From Cyanoderma ruficeps (lineage: Eukaryota > Chordata > Aves > Passeriformes > Timaliidae): a stretch of 64,000 bases of DNA. Below, one piece after another: positions 52,001-61,200 of the stretch. The stretch lies in the NCBI GenBank assembly GCA_008694505.1, contig VZDJ01000049.1:1399286-1463285 (forward strand), given 5' to 3'. Made by a program: the position numbers and the translations under genes. Numbering within the stretch: the first letter of the stretch is position 1; every line of letters starts with the position of its first letter. The notes beneath the pieces were generated by a model. That model saw nothing but the letters and a program-made list of their open reading frames with translations, was not told the DNA's origin and ran no database searches.

Positions 52001-52931
52001 CTGATCCGGGACCGGCCTGTACCCGCTGCAGGCGCCTGGATGTCCCCGGGGTGGCTGGGCCGGGCTCTGTCCCCGTGTCCTGCCCACGGCCCGGGGAGCC
52101 GGTGGTGGTGGTGGCCACGGGGGACACGGCCACGTCCCGTGAGAGGGGCGTTGGGGGTCGAGGAGTGGCCAGAGGCGAGGAGCTGGTGGCCTGCAGGAGA
52201 GAGGAGAGTTAGGGAATGTCCAGGGAATACACCCGCCCGGATCCCTTCCCCTGTGCCCCCCAAAGTCTTGCACGGGGAGGGGGAGCCATGGAGGGGGTCT
52301 GCAATAGGGGCGGGGGCAAGCCCGGGGGGCAGAGGGGCCGAGTTTTGGGGGTCGTGCCCTTGGGGCAGGGCTAAATCCCGGTGGGGGGGGATTGTGCATC
52401 AGGAGAAGGAGGGGGCAAGTTTTGGGGGTCCTGCAATGGGAAAAGGGGTCAAACACTAGCGGGGCTGGTGTTTTATTGTTCCACACCCACCCATTCACTC
52501 CCCCACGCCCTTCTCCCTCATCCCATCTCAGGGCCGCATCCCCGACCCCACCACCTCCCTACCGCTCCCGGGGACCCCGGCTCCGCATCCCGGGGCAGCT
52601 CCAGCCTCTTCCGCGCCGACTTCTCGCTCGGTTCCCTGAGCCGGGCCCCGACTGGCGACTCCGCTTCCATCTCCCGGCGGCTCCGCTTCCTGCCCGCCAG
52701 GCCCCGCAGAGCCGGGGAGCGCCCGCGGGCCGGGGTGCGCGGCGAGCCGGGCAGCGGCAGCGAGCGGGCGCTGAGCCCGGCCGGGGCACCATCCTCCTCC
52801 TTATCCTCCGCCCGGTGCACCGGGGGACCGGCGAGGGCAGCTTTGAGCTGGCGGCCCCCGCTGCGCTTGGCCGGGGCTCCGGGGGTCGCTTTTGTCTGGC
52901 CGAAGAAGTCGGTGAGGCGGAGCTGGGCCAT
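49031..52931 (-). CDS. CDT1: DNA replication licensing factor CDT1, complete, 10 exons
   Basis: Nuclear factor that loads MCM2-7 with ORC/CDC6 in G1 and is blocked by geminin and destroyed in S phase. Exons in gene order: 52931-52563, 52190-52023, 51935-51718, 51509-51315, 51152-51007, 50752-50649, 50454-50266, 49799-49662, 49555-49354, 49194-49031 (stop at 49033-49031), 630 codons. Human CDT1 is 546 aa; the extra length is in the low-complexity N-terminal third. Residues 3-14 [12 protein letters not shown] form a textbook PIP degron for CRL4-Cdt2 (Q..LTDFF...K). Several SP/TP sites (T16, S63, T66, S72, S92, S120), a basic RKRSRR signal (81-86) and an RKRLEL cyclin-type motif (107-112) follow. 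The geminin-binding winged helix starts at about residue 253 ([12 protein letters not shown]) and the C-terminal MCM-binding winged helix covers about 464-630. Intron phases all agree. Confidence 0.97.
49199..49300 (-). repeat. 19/18-bp tandem array at the acceptor end of CDT1 intron 9
   Basis: Four 19-bp units (plus-strand GCGAGGAGCACCGGGGTCA) and two 18-bp variants fill most of the 159-bp intron and stop 3-4 bp before the splice acceptor. On the coding strand each unit reads CTGACCCCGGTGCTCCTC, so each carries a branch-point-like CTGAC and a pyrimidine-rich part. Confidence 0.9.
49959..50215 (-). mobile_element. CR1 LINE 3' fragment in CDT1 intron 7
   Basis: Plus-strand text GGAATCATAAAATGGTCTGG, CACCTTCCACTATCCCAGGG and GGAATTCCTCCCCAGTATCC is the reverse complement of CR1. 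It is therefore in the same orientation as CDT1, and lies about 50 bp after the exon 7 donor. Confidence 0.92.
51213..51296 (-). repeat. 21-bp tandem array (4 copies) in CDT1 intron 4
   Basis: Four exact-length units of TGGGACCCCAAAACGGGTCCC (plus strand; 21 bp with small changes) occupy half of a 162-bp intron, starting 18 bp from the splice donor. Intron retention would stop translation at once (AGG TGA), so the array is not coding. Confidence 0.92.
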
Positions 52932-52938
52932 GGCGGCG

Positions 52939-53033
52939 GTCCCGATCCCGATCTCGGTCCCGATGTCGGTTCCGATCCCGATGCCGGTTCCGATCCCGAT
53001 CCCGGTTCCGGTCCCGATCCCGATCCCGGTCCC
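52939..53033 (-). repeat. CCCGAT/TCGGTT hexanucleotide-like repeat in CDT1 5' leader
   Basis: About 95 bp of CCCGAT, TCGGTC, CCGATG and CCGGTT words, ending 7 bp before the CDT1 start codon on the transcribed strand. It lies between the promoter and the ATG, so most of it should be in the 5' UTR. The repeats are imperfect, six bases in register. Confidence 0.9.
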
Positions 53034-53039
53034 TGGAGC

Positions 53040-53160
53040 ACGTGGGGCCGGTCCCGCGCGCTTCTCTCTTGGCGGGAGCCCGCGCGCACCAAGGCCCCGC
53101 CCACCGGGGGCGGGGAGCGGTCACGTGAGAGTGGTTTGGCGCCACTCGACACTTAAAGGG
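53040..53160 (-). promoter_or_regulatory. CDT1 promoter with E2F site and CACGTG E-box
   Basis: TTTGGCGCC at 53135-53143 is a consensus E2F site and CACGTG at 53122-53127 is a palindromic E-box (Myc/USF type), next to GGGGCGGGG GC boxes (53107-53115). CDT1 is a known E2F target, so the match is meaningful. The E2F site is 204 bp upstream of the ATG. Confidence 0.7.
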
Positions 53161-54924
53161 GCCGCGTCCCCCGGAGCGGGGCTGCACGTGGGGTCCGGGG
53201 TCCCGGGACAGCCCCGGGACTGGCGGGGCTCCGGCATTGCTGGGTCAGGGACCAGCTGATGCTCCATGGGCAGGGCTGGAAGTTGCCCACTCCAGCTGGG
53301 GCTAGTGGGGCAAGATCAGGGAGTTTCCATCTGGAATGGTGCTGATGGTCACCCCCATCTGCCCTCCCAGTGCATGTGGGGCCCAGCCCTGACTGGCTTC
53401 CACCGAGAGATCCGTGGTGGCATGGAGACCCTCCAGGGTCCAGCCATGGGGAGGAGGGGCTGCCCAGGCACCCGCAGCCTCCCCCTGCCCCATCATTCCC
53501 TGCCCCATTCCCTACCCCGGTGCTGTTGGCAGTGCCCGGGGCTGGGAGAAACCTCTGACCCATCAATGCCAAGACCAGGCACTCAGGCCGTGTCCGCAGC
53601 ACTTTGTGGAGCCTCACGGGTCTCCCTCATCCCTCGTAAAACCTGAGCGAGGCCGGCAAAGTGCAGCAGGGCCGGATCCAGCCGCAGGGCAGGGCTCTGG
53701 GCTGCCATTCCCGGTGCCCATTTGCTTCCACAGCCTCCATTCCCCACCCAGCTTTCGGGGCTGGGTTGGCAGCTCAAGGCTGGTGTGGGTACCTGTGCCG
53801 CCCTTTCCTGGATCCCTGCTGGCCAGGGGTGTTGGCAGAGGTAATTCCCATACCCACACCTCATGGACGCCACGGTGTTAATGCCGAACCTCGTGTCTCT
53901 GTAATGACAAGTGTTTAATGTACAGGAGCAGATCCCTCTGGATCCCAGTGATGAGGGTGGGTGCAGCTGAGTCCCCGTGATAAGGATGCTCCCAGCAGGG
54001 GCTGTGCCTGCCCAACCCACAGATACACACATCTGGGAACCGTCAGGCCCATCCTGGTTGGGGGGTTATGGTGCAGGCAGGGGTGCTTGGATGGCCGTGG
54101 CTTGGGTGCATTTGGGATGGGGAGAAGAGGCCCTGGAATTCTGGAGGGAGCCCAAAAGAGAGTGGGGAGCAGCCTGGCAGTGTGCCAGCTGGATGCCAGT
54201 TTATGAACCGTGCTGGGAAAACAAGTGCGGGGAAGCCAAGGAATGTGGGGAATTTCATGGGCTGATGGTTCCTGTGAGAGGCTGGTGGTTACCAGCGCTG
54301 CCAGGTGTCACCGGCCATGCTGCCCGTGCCACCAGCTGTGCCTGCGATTCCCACCGGGATTTGGGCTGGGATGAGGGGCTGAGCTCAGCCCAGCTCCAGA
54401 TGTGACCCCAACGCCCCACACCTGGGCTCCCAATGTCATGGGGGTGTGGAGCTGGACATGGCTCTGTGGGCACTGAGCTCTGGGAACATGGGGCTGTGGA
54501 TCCAGCTCCAGGGACACGGGATGGTTCCCCAGTGCCAGGGATCACAGACCCAGCTCCAGGGACACGGGATGGTTCCCCAGTGCCAGGGACACAGCACCCA
54601 GTTCCAGGGACATGGCACCCAGCTCCAGGGACATGGCACCCAGCTCCAGGGGCACGGGATGGTTCCCCAGTGCCAGGGACAGGGCACCCAGCTCCAGGGC
54701 TGCACAGCAGCTCCTGCGGGAACACTCCCGAGCTCCCCATTCCACGCAGCAGCTCTCAGCCCTGACATCAGCAACAAACATCCGGCAAAAATTAGCTCGG
54801 ACTTCTTTATTTCAGTTTCAGGCGAAATAAACACAAAACGCATCTGCTTACCATTCTTTCCTTCTTTTTTCTTTTTTTTTTAATTTTTAATTTTTTTAAG
54901 TAGATTTTTTTTCCCTCCCCACCG
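53161..54924. other. Divergent CDT1-PIEZO1 intergenic region
   Basis: About 1.8 kb between two head-to-head promoters. The only structure I see is the composite 48/21-bp repeat at 54503-54699 and a T-rich tract at 54862-54912. Open frames of up to 155 codons match no known protein. Confidence 0.75.
54503..54699. repeat. Composite 48/21-bp minisatellite
   Basis: Units begin CAGCTCCAGGGACA. Three 48-bp units contain CGGGATGGTTCCCCAGTGCC and two shorter units are 21 bp (CAGCTCCAGGGACATGGCACC), in the order 48-48-21-21-48. The short unit looks like a 27-bp internal deletion of the long one. Confidence 0.92.
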
Positions 54925-55209
54925 CAAAAAGCGGAACCCGGGGGGCTGCGGGGGGGGTGTCCGTGCTGAGCCCGGACAACTCGTGTCGGCGGCGGCGGGC
55001 GCGGTGCCGGCGGGCGGCGCTGGGGCCGCGCCGGCCCCGCGGGTGGGGGGCGGGCGGTGCCGCTTTATAAAGCGGCGGGAGCGGGGCGGGGGCAGCGCCT
55101 CAGAGCGCCGCGGGACCGGGCAGCGGCGTCGGCACCGGGGCCTGCCCAGCCCAGCCCCGGCGGGGCGGAACGGCTCGGAGCGGCTCGGGCCGGGCCCCCC
55201 CCGGGCGGG
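54925..55209 (+). promoter_or_regulatory. PIEZO1 CpG-island promoter with TATA box
   Basis: Very CpG-dense (GTCGGCGGCGGCGGGCGCGG, GGCGGGCGGCGC), with TTTATAAAG at 55064-55072 standing out in the GC-rich text and GGGGCGGGGG just downstream. A start about 25-30 bp after the TATA box (near 55096) would leave a 5' UTR of about 115 nt. Confidence 0.65.
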
Positions 55210-58200
55210 ATGAACCGGCGGGGGCTCTGCGCGGGGCTCTACTGGCTGCTGCTGCCGCTCGCCCTGCTCGCCGGTGAGTGCGGGGATCCCCCCGAGGTGA
55301 CGCGGGTGCGTCCCCCCCGCCCGTGGACAGGGTGGCTCGGGGACCCTCCGGGGCTGTCCCGGTGGCGGCACGTGGAGCGAGGGGCGCGGGAAGCGCCGCG
55401 AAACCGGGGGCGAGCGGATCCCCGCACGCAGGACCCGCGGGTGGGATCCCCGCGCCGCGAGGTGGCTCCGGACGGGGTCGGTGCCGGGACGGGCGGTGGT
55501 GCGGTCCCCGCGCCGGGATCACCCCAAATCCCGCCGTCTCCACCCGTGACCGAGCCCGCTCCCGGGTAACGCTGTGATTTTCTCCGGGGCGGGAGGGTGT
55601 GTGCGTGTCCCCCCTGTCCCCGGCAGGCGGGGGCTGTTTGGGGTGCAGGTGACCCAGCTCGGTGACAGCCGTGTCACCGCACTCGCTCTGCCGTGATTGC
55701 AAGGTGGGGGGTGAGAGGTTTCTCCGGCCGGGGTGGGCGATGCCCGGGGGGGCAGCTGGCACCCGTCCTGTCTCCGTGCCCGGGTGGATCCCGGCAAGCC
55801 GAGTGCCCACCCTGTGCGGTCCCCAAGCTGCCACCAGCCCGTTGCCAGCACTGTCGGCCTTTGATGGCAGATGTGCCACCCACCGAGGCAACCGGCTGGC
55901 CACCGGCCTGGAAAATCCCCGTGTCCCGGGACGCGCAGGACAAGAATCGGCTCTTTGAAGCCCGGCTGCTCCGGAGCCTCTTCGGGGACGCGCTGCGTTT
56001 GCATAGACGCAAAGGAAAAAGCTCTTTATAAACAGGATTGTTCAAGGGGCTCCTTGTGCCGGGCACGGGCTGGGTCTGTTTGCCACCGATCCCGGGCTCA
56101 CCCCACCCTGAACCCCGGGAAGCTCTGGCGTGGCTTTTGGGATAGCCCTAGAATGACTTTTGGGACACTGTCACCTGGAGGGAGAGAGGGTGACCTGCGG
56201 CCGGCCGAGGGAGGCGCGTTCGGCCGGGCAGCCCCGTTCCCGGCCGCGTTTCGGGGAGCAGGGCTGGGTTTCGGGGTGCTGGCACCGCGCAAAGCCTCGC
56301 TGGCGGAGGAAGTCGGTGACTCTTGAAAAAGCTGCTTTTCCTTTGGTTTGCTGGAGCCGTGACTCAGAGCATCGCGCAGGATGTGAGGAGGTTAATTATA
56401 ACCCGGCCCACGAGCGGGGCTGGGAGAAGGGGCTGCGCTGCCCGGAGCGGGCAGGGGAGCGGCGGCCGGCCCGGGGCTGCATCCCATGGGTGCCCGGGGC
56501 GACACGTGGCCTCCGGGCGCAGCCTCCCGCGGGGCCCTCCTGCTCCAAATAATGCCGATTTGGCCCCAAATCGTGCCAGGCTAGCTTGGCTCTTCACCCT
56601 GCCCCGGCACGGGACGTGCCGGAGACCCCCCGGTTCCCCACGGCTGGGGACATTGGTGGCTTTGCTGTCCCCCCCCCCGCTGAGCTTGTAGGTGGCTTGT
56701 TTAAATTTGGGGCCCCGCTTGGGCGGGGACTCCGTCCTGCTCCAGCTGATTGGCGAGAGGGGGTGACTCAGCAGTGCCCAGGGGTCTTGCGACAGCACCC
56801 CGGGGGAAACTGAGGCACGGGGGGGGGGGTTGTGGTTTGGGGCTCATGCCACTGCACCTGGGTGGGAGGATTTGCCCCGGAGCACGACCCGCCTGCGGCC
56901 CTTCCTTCCCCGGCAGTTTGGCTCTCCCCGAACGTCCGGAGGATGTTTGCTCGCGGCTCCCGGCCAGCCCGGGGCGAGTGAGAGCGCGGGGCTCGTGGCT
57001 CGGGGCAGCCCCCCCGGCTGCCCCCCGGCTCCCCACGGCCGGCACAGCGGCTCGGGGCAGCCCCCCCGGCTGCCCCCCGGCTCCCCACGGCCGGCACAGC
57101 GCTGACCCCGTGGGGGGGGGGTCCCAGCCGTGCCATGGGCTGTGTCCCCACCTCGGCTCCATCCTTCCTGCCGGGATTTTGGGGTGCTGGAGCCGCTGTG
57201 GGGGGCACAGCACATCCCGCACAGGGGGCAGCCCCAGTGCAAGTCCTGGCCATGCTGATCTGTAGTGCTTGGGCAGAAGTGATGGGTGAGGGTGGCACCC
57301 CCTCCCTGGGGCTGCAGTGCCCCCCAAACCCCCTGATGTGGGGACACGGCCCCCCCTGCCCGGCCAGGGGGTCCCTGGGGGTCCCGGGTGCTGCAGGGCT
57401 GGAGCCCAGCTGGGTGCCAGCGTGGGCTGCAGCAGCTGCCTCCTGCGGTCAGGTGCTTTTTATAAAACCAAGGGAAATAAAATAGAGGAGGGAAAAAAAA
57501 ANAAAAAAAAAGCAAAGCCACCGCTGACTCCAAGAGCAATAAGTGCTGCTTCCTCCCGGGCGCAGGGGGAGGGGATGGCATGGGATGAAAGGAGAGGATG
57601 GGATGGAGAGGCAGGGCCTGGGTGCCCAGGACTGAGCCCCCACCGCCCCAGTGAGGTGGGGCACGCCGTGGGGGGCTCCCCAGGGGTGCAGCAGGTGCCC
57701 TTTGGGTGAGGACAGCAGGGTTTGGGCACCGCTTGGCGCTGCCATATGGCAGCCACGGTCACGGCCCCGCTGGGAATGTTGGTGGATCCGGGAATGTGCG
57801 TCCTCATATGTCCCAGCGCCGAGCCTGCAGCCCTGGGAGCCCTGTGGCACGGGCTGTGCCATCCTGGCGTGTGCCAGGGAAGGGGGTGTCCCCTGGCACT
57901 TGTCCCCTGAGCTGCTGCATTCCCCGTCCCGTGGCACGAGCTCCTGGCTGAGGCTGGGATTTGCCAGCCGTGGCACCCGCTGGCAGCCGGCCCAGAGCCC
58001 TCCTGGGGCATCTCCTGCAGCATTCCCAGGAGCGGGGTCAGGAGCTGGTCGCCATTAACTTTCCACAAAAACAGGATACGGTGGGCGAGCCGGTGGGGCT
58101 GTTCTTTCCTGGAAAGAGGGGCTGGGGCTGGGAATGTGCCTGTGGCCAGCTCCGCTTGCCCAAGGCCTTACGGCTTTGGGGCGGATGGGATTTTGGGACA

Positions 58201-61200
58201 GGGAGAGCCACACTGGTGGGATTTTGGGAGGAGGTCTCCGGGGTCCTCACCCTGCCTCTGGTTTGCAGCTGGTGGGTGCAGAGTTGAGTCCCGGGAGCAA
58301 AGTGACACTTTGGGGACCCTGTCAGGGGTCCCCAGCTGGGGCTGCTGAACTGGGAGGCAGCTTGGCTTGACTGCCAGCAGCAGGTAACGGGCCGTGTGAG
58401 AGAGCAGGGCAGGGAATTAAAGAGCTCTGCTAATTAATTCTGAGTGGCTGCAGGTCCCCAAGGGCGGTGTGGAGGCACAGTGATGGTGCTGGGCTGGTGT
58501 GTGGGACTCCCCCGGCTCCGGGGGGTCCGGGGAGCCCCCTTTCCCCATGCAGTTGGGCATGGATCCATCCTGGAAGCTGGCTGGGTGTGGAATAGTGCCT
58601 GGTGTGCAGGGAGGGGGCTGTGCCAGACCCCAACCCTCTCCCACAGCCGCCCTTCCTGGCCCTTTCCCCTGGGAAAGACGCTGGTGCCGGCTCCTCCCGG
58701 CTGCCCCCACTTTGCCAGTGGTGCCCAGTGACCCCAATCCCCTCCCACGGGGAGATTCAATTAAGGCTGGCATGGAGGAATCCCGGCACATGCCGCCCAG
58801 CTCCCCAGTGCTGCAATTTATCCTCCTCCCGGCTCATTAATGTCGTTAATATTTCACGTGCTGCCGGGGCCGGCTGTGGTGAACTCCCGGCAGCGTGGAA
58901 GCTGCTCCCGGGGTCACAGGGCTGGGCAAGCAGGAATTGGGGTGCCAATCCAGGTTACCTGACTGTTATGGGGCTGGGCAAGCAGGAATTGGGGTGCCAA
59001 TCCAGGATACCTGACAGTTATGGGGCTGGGCTGGCAAGCAGGAATTGGGGTGCCAGTCCAGGATACCTGACAGTTATGGGGCTGGGCAGGCAAGCAGGAA
59101 TTGGGGTGNNNNNNNNNNNNCAGTCCAGGTTACCTGACTGTTATGGGGCTGGGCAAGCAGGAATTGGGGTGCCAGTCCAGGATATCTGACAGTTATGGAG
59201 CTGGGCAAGCAGGAATTGGGGTGCCAGTCCAGGATACCTGACAGTTATGGGGCTGGGCAAGCAGGAATTGGGGTGCCAGTCCAGGATACCTGACTTAGGG
59301 GACAAGGTGAGGGACACCCCGGGGTGTTGTGGGCGAGGGCACTGTTTGCGTGGGGAGGGGGCTGTGGGTGCCACGGTGCTGCACCCACCCGCCCACCCAC
59401 CCACCCACCCAGCCCGGCTGCTCCGAGGGCGGGTTTGCTCTCCCCACACGCCAAACTGGTTTTTCTCCCTGTGCCTGCGCTTTCCCCGCTGTCAGCACTG
59501 CGGGGAACCGGTTCCCTCCGACGGAGCACCCACGCACCCGGCACGCCCCGCTGCAGCCAGGCGGGTGCCAGGCCGGGCTCCGAGGGTGCTCCCAGACCAG
59601 GCTCTCACCACCTTCTTTCCCTCCTTTTCCCTGCTTGAAGCCATGGAGCAGTCCTGGGCGATTTCCTGCTGTGATGCCTGAGGGGGGTGCAGGGTGAGCC
59701 ACCCCCCAGAGGGTGCTGGGGGTGCTGGTGGCATCAAACAATGGGGTCAGCATGTGGGTGCCCCCACAGTGCCCAGCCATCCGTGTTCTCACTGAACTCC
59801 CGGCCGTGCCACCACGTGCCCTCGGTGCCACCAGCGGCCAGGACGTGGCTGGGCTGGGGGCTCACAGTGGGGCTGGGTCACCCCAAGGTGGGCAGTGGGG
59901 TGGGTGGGCACTGGCACGGCGGTGCCAGTGGCCGGGGGGCCCTGCCCGGCTCCCACGGAAGAAGCCGGAGGAGCAGCGTCTCGCCCCCGTGCCGGGAAGG
60001 CTCCTCTCGGCTGGAATATTTGCTCCATGAGGTCATGGTTTGCCGAAACAGCCAGGAGCCCTCGGCTGCGGCGGCGGGAGGTGACGCGTCCCGAGGTCAC
60101 CGCGGGGAGGTGGCTGCTGGTGACGGTCCTGGTGCCCCCCACGCCCTGCTCGGGGCCAGCCTGGGCTTCGCAGGTTTGGGGACACGTGGGGACCCCGCTG
60201 CGTCGTGGGGGCTGGAGCTGGTTTTAGCCCGGCCTGGGATGTGTCCCTGGGCGTTCCTGGGCGCTCCCTCCCTCCGGCCTCTCCGAGGGTGCCCCGCTGT
60301 CCCCGGGGGCTGTGAGGTGTCCCTCCCCCCTGTCCCAGCCACGCTGTCCCTCACCCCAGGATGTGTTGTCCCGTTGAAAGCTCGTAAACACAGGAAGGGC
60401 CGTGCCGGGCTGCGGTGCCGAGCATGTCCCTGGCGCCCTGCCGGGCTCCCCTCACCCCCCCAGTCCCAGGGGGTCAGGGCTGCCCTCTGAGCCCCCCGTC
60501 CCACCCCCTTCCCCTGTGGGGTGCCAGGGGGAGCAGTTCCATGCACACCAACGCCAGTTCCCTGTGGCTGTCCCAGAGGGACCCCCCAGTGCTGGTGGGA
60601 TGTCCCCCGCTGGTCTGCAGACGGGGGATGGGGACATGTCCCGGGGCTGCCTGGAGCAGTGACAAAGTTCATTCCCCTCTCTCCAGCCAGGCACTGATCC
60701 CCGGGCTGTCTCGGTGGGGCTGCCCTGTGGGGGCTCCCAGCTCGTGCATGTGCTGGTGTCTGTCACTGTCAGGGTGGTGACAGGAACGCTGTGTCCCCAG
60801 CCGGGGTGGCAGCTGCCCCGCCACGTCCCTGTCCCCATCCCTGTCCCCGTCCCTGTCCCCATCCCTGTCCCCGTCGGTCACAGCTCTGCAGGGCGCTGGC
60901 TCAGCCCGTCTCCTCCGGTAGTTTTCATGCCTCCAAACAAGCTGTAATTTAGGTCTAAAAATAAGTGAGGGGGAAGGTGCAGAGCTGGTGGCACACCCAG
61001 AGCAGGGCTGGGGGCAGGTGCAGGGCCAGCCCTGGCGGGGTCAGGGGTGAGGGTCCCAGCCTGCCCGGGGGGGTCCCTGCAATGCTCAGCCTGGTTTTGT
61101 GGGAATGATGTGGAAACGCAGCAGATTTTTCTCGTGGTTCTTCTTCCCCTGTCACCTCATGAGTCTGGGACGTCTGGTGTCCCCTCTTCTCCTTGTCACC

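Noticed and set aside
50714..52459. 581-codon plus-strand open frame
   Set aside because: It is antisense to CDT1 exons 2 to 6 and their introns. The minus strand carries the recognisable spliced protein; the plus frame is open because of GC-rich codon content.
56030..56040. TTTATAAAC as a second PIEZO1 TATA box
   Set aside because: It lies 0.8 kb downstream of the start codon in intron 1, with no downstream exon that could splice to exon 2 in a recognisable frame.
59687..60490. 267-codon plus-strand frame in PIEZO1 intron 1
   Set aside because: It starts and ends at no splice or initiation context, and the composition is that of GC-rich intron; PIEZO1 exon 1 joins exon 2 in phase without it.
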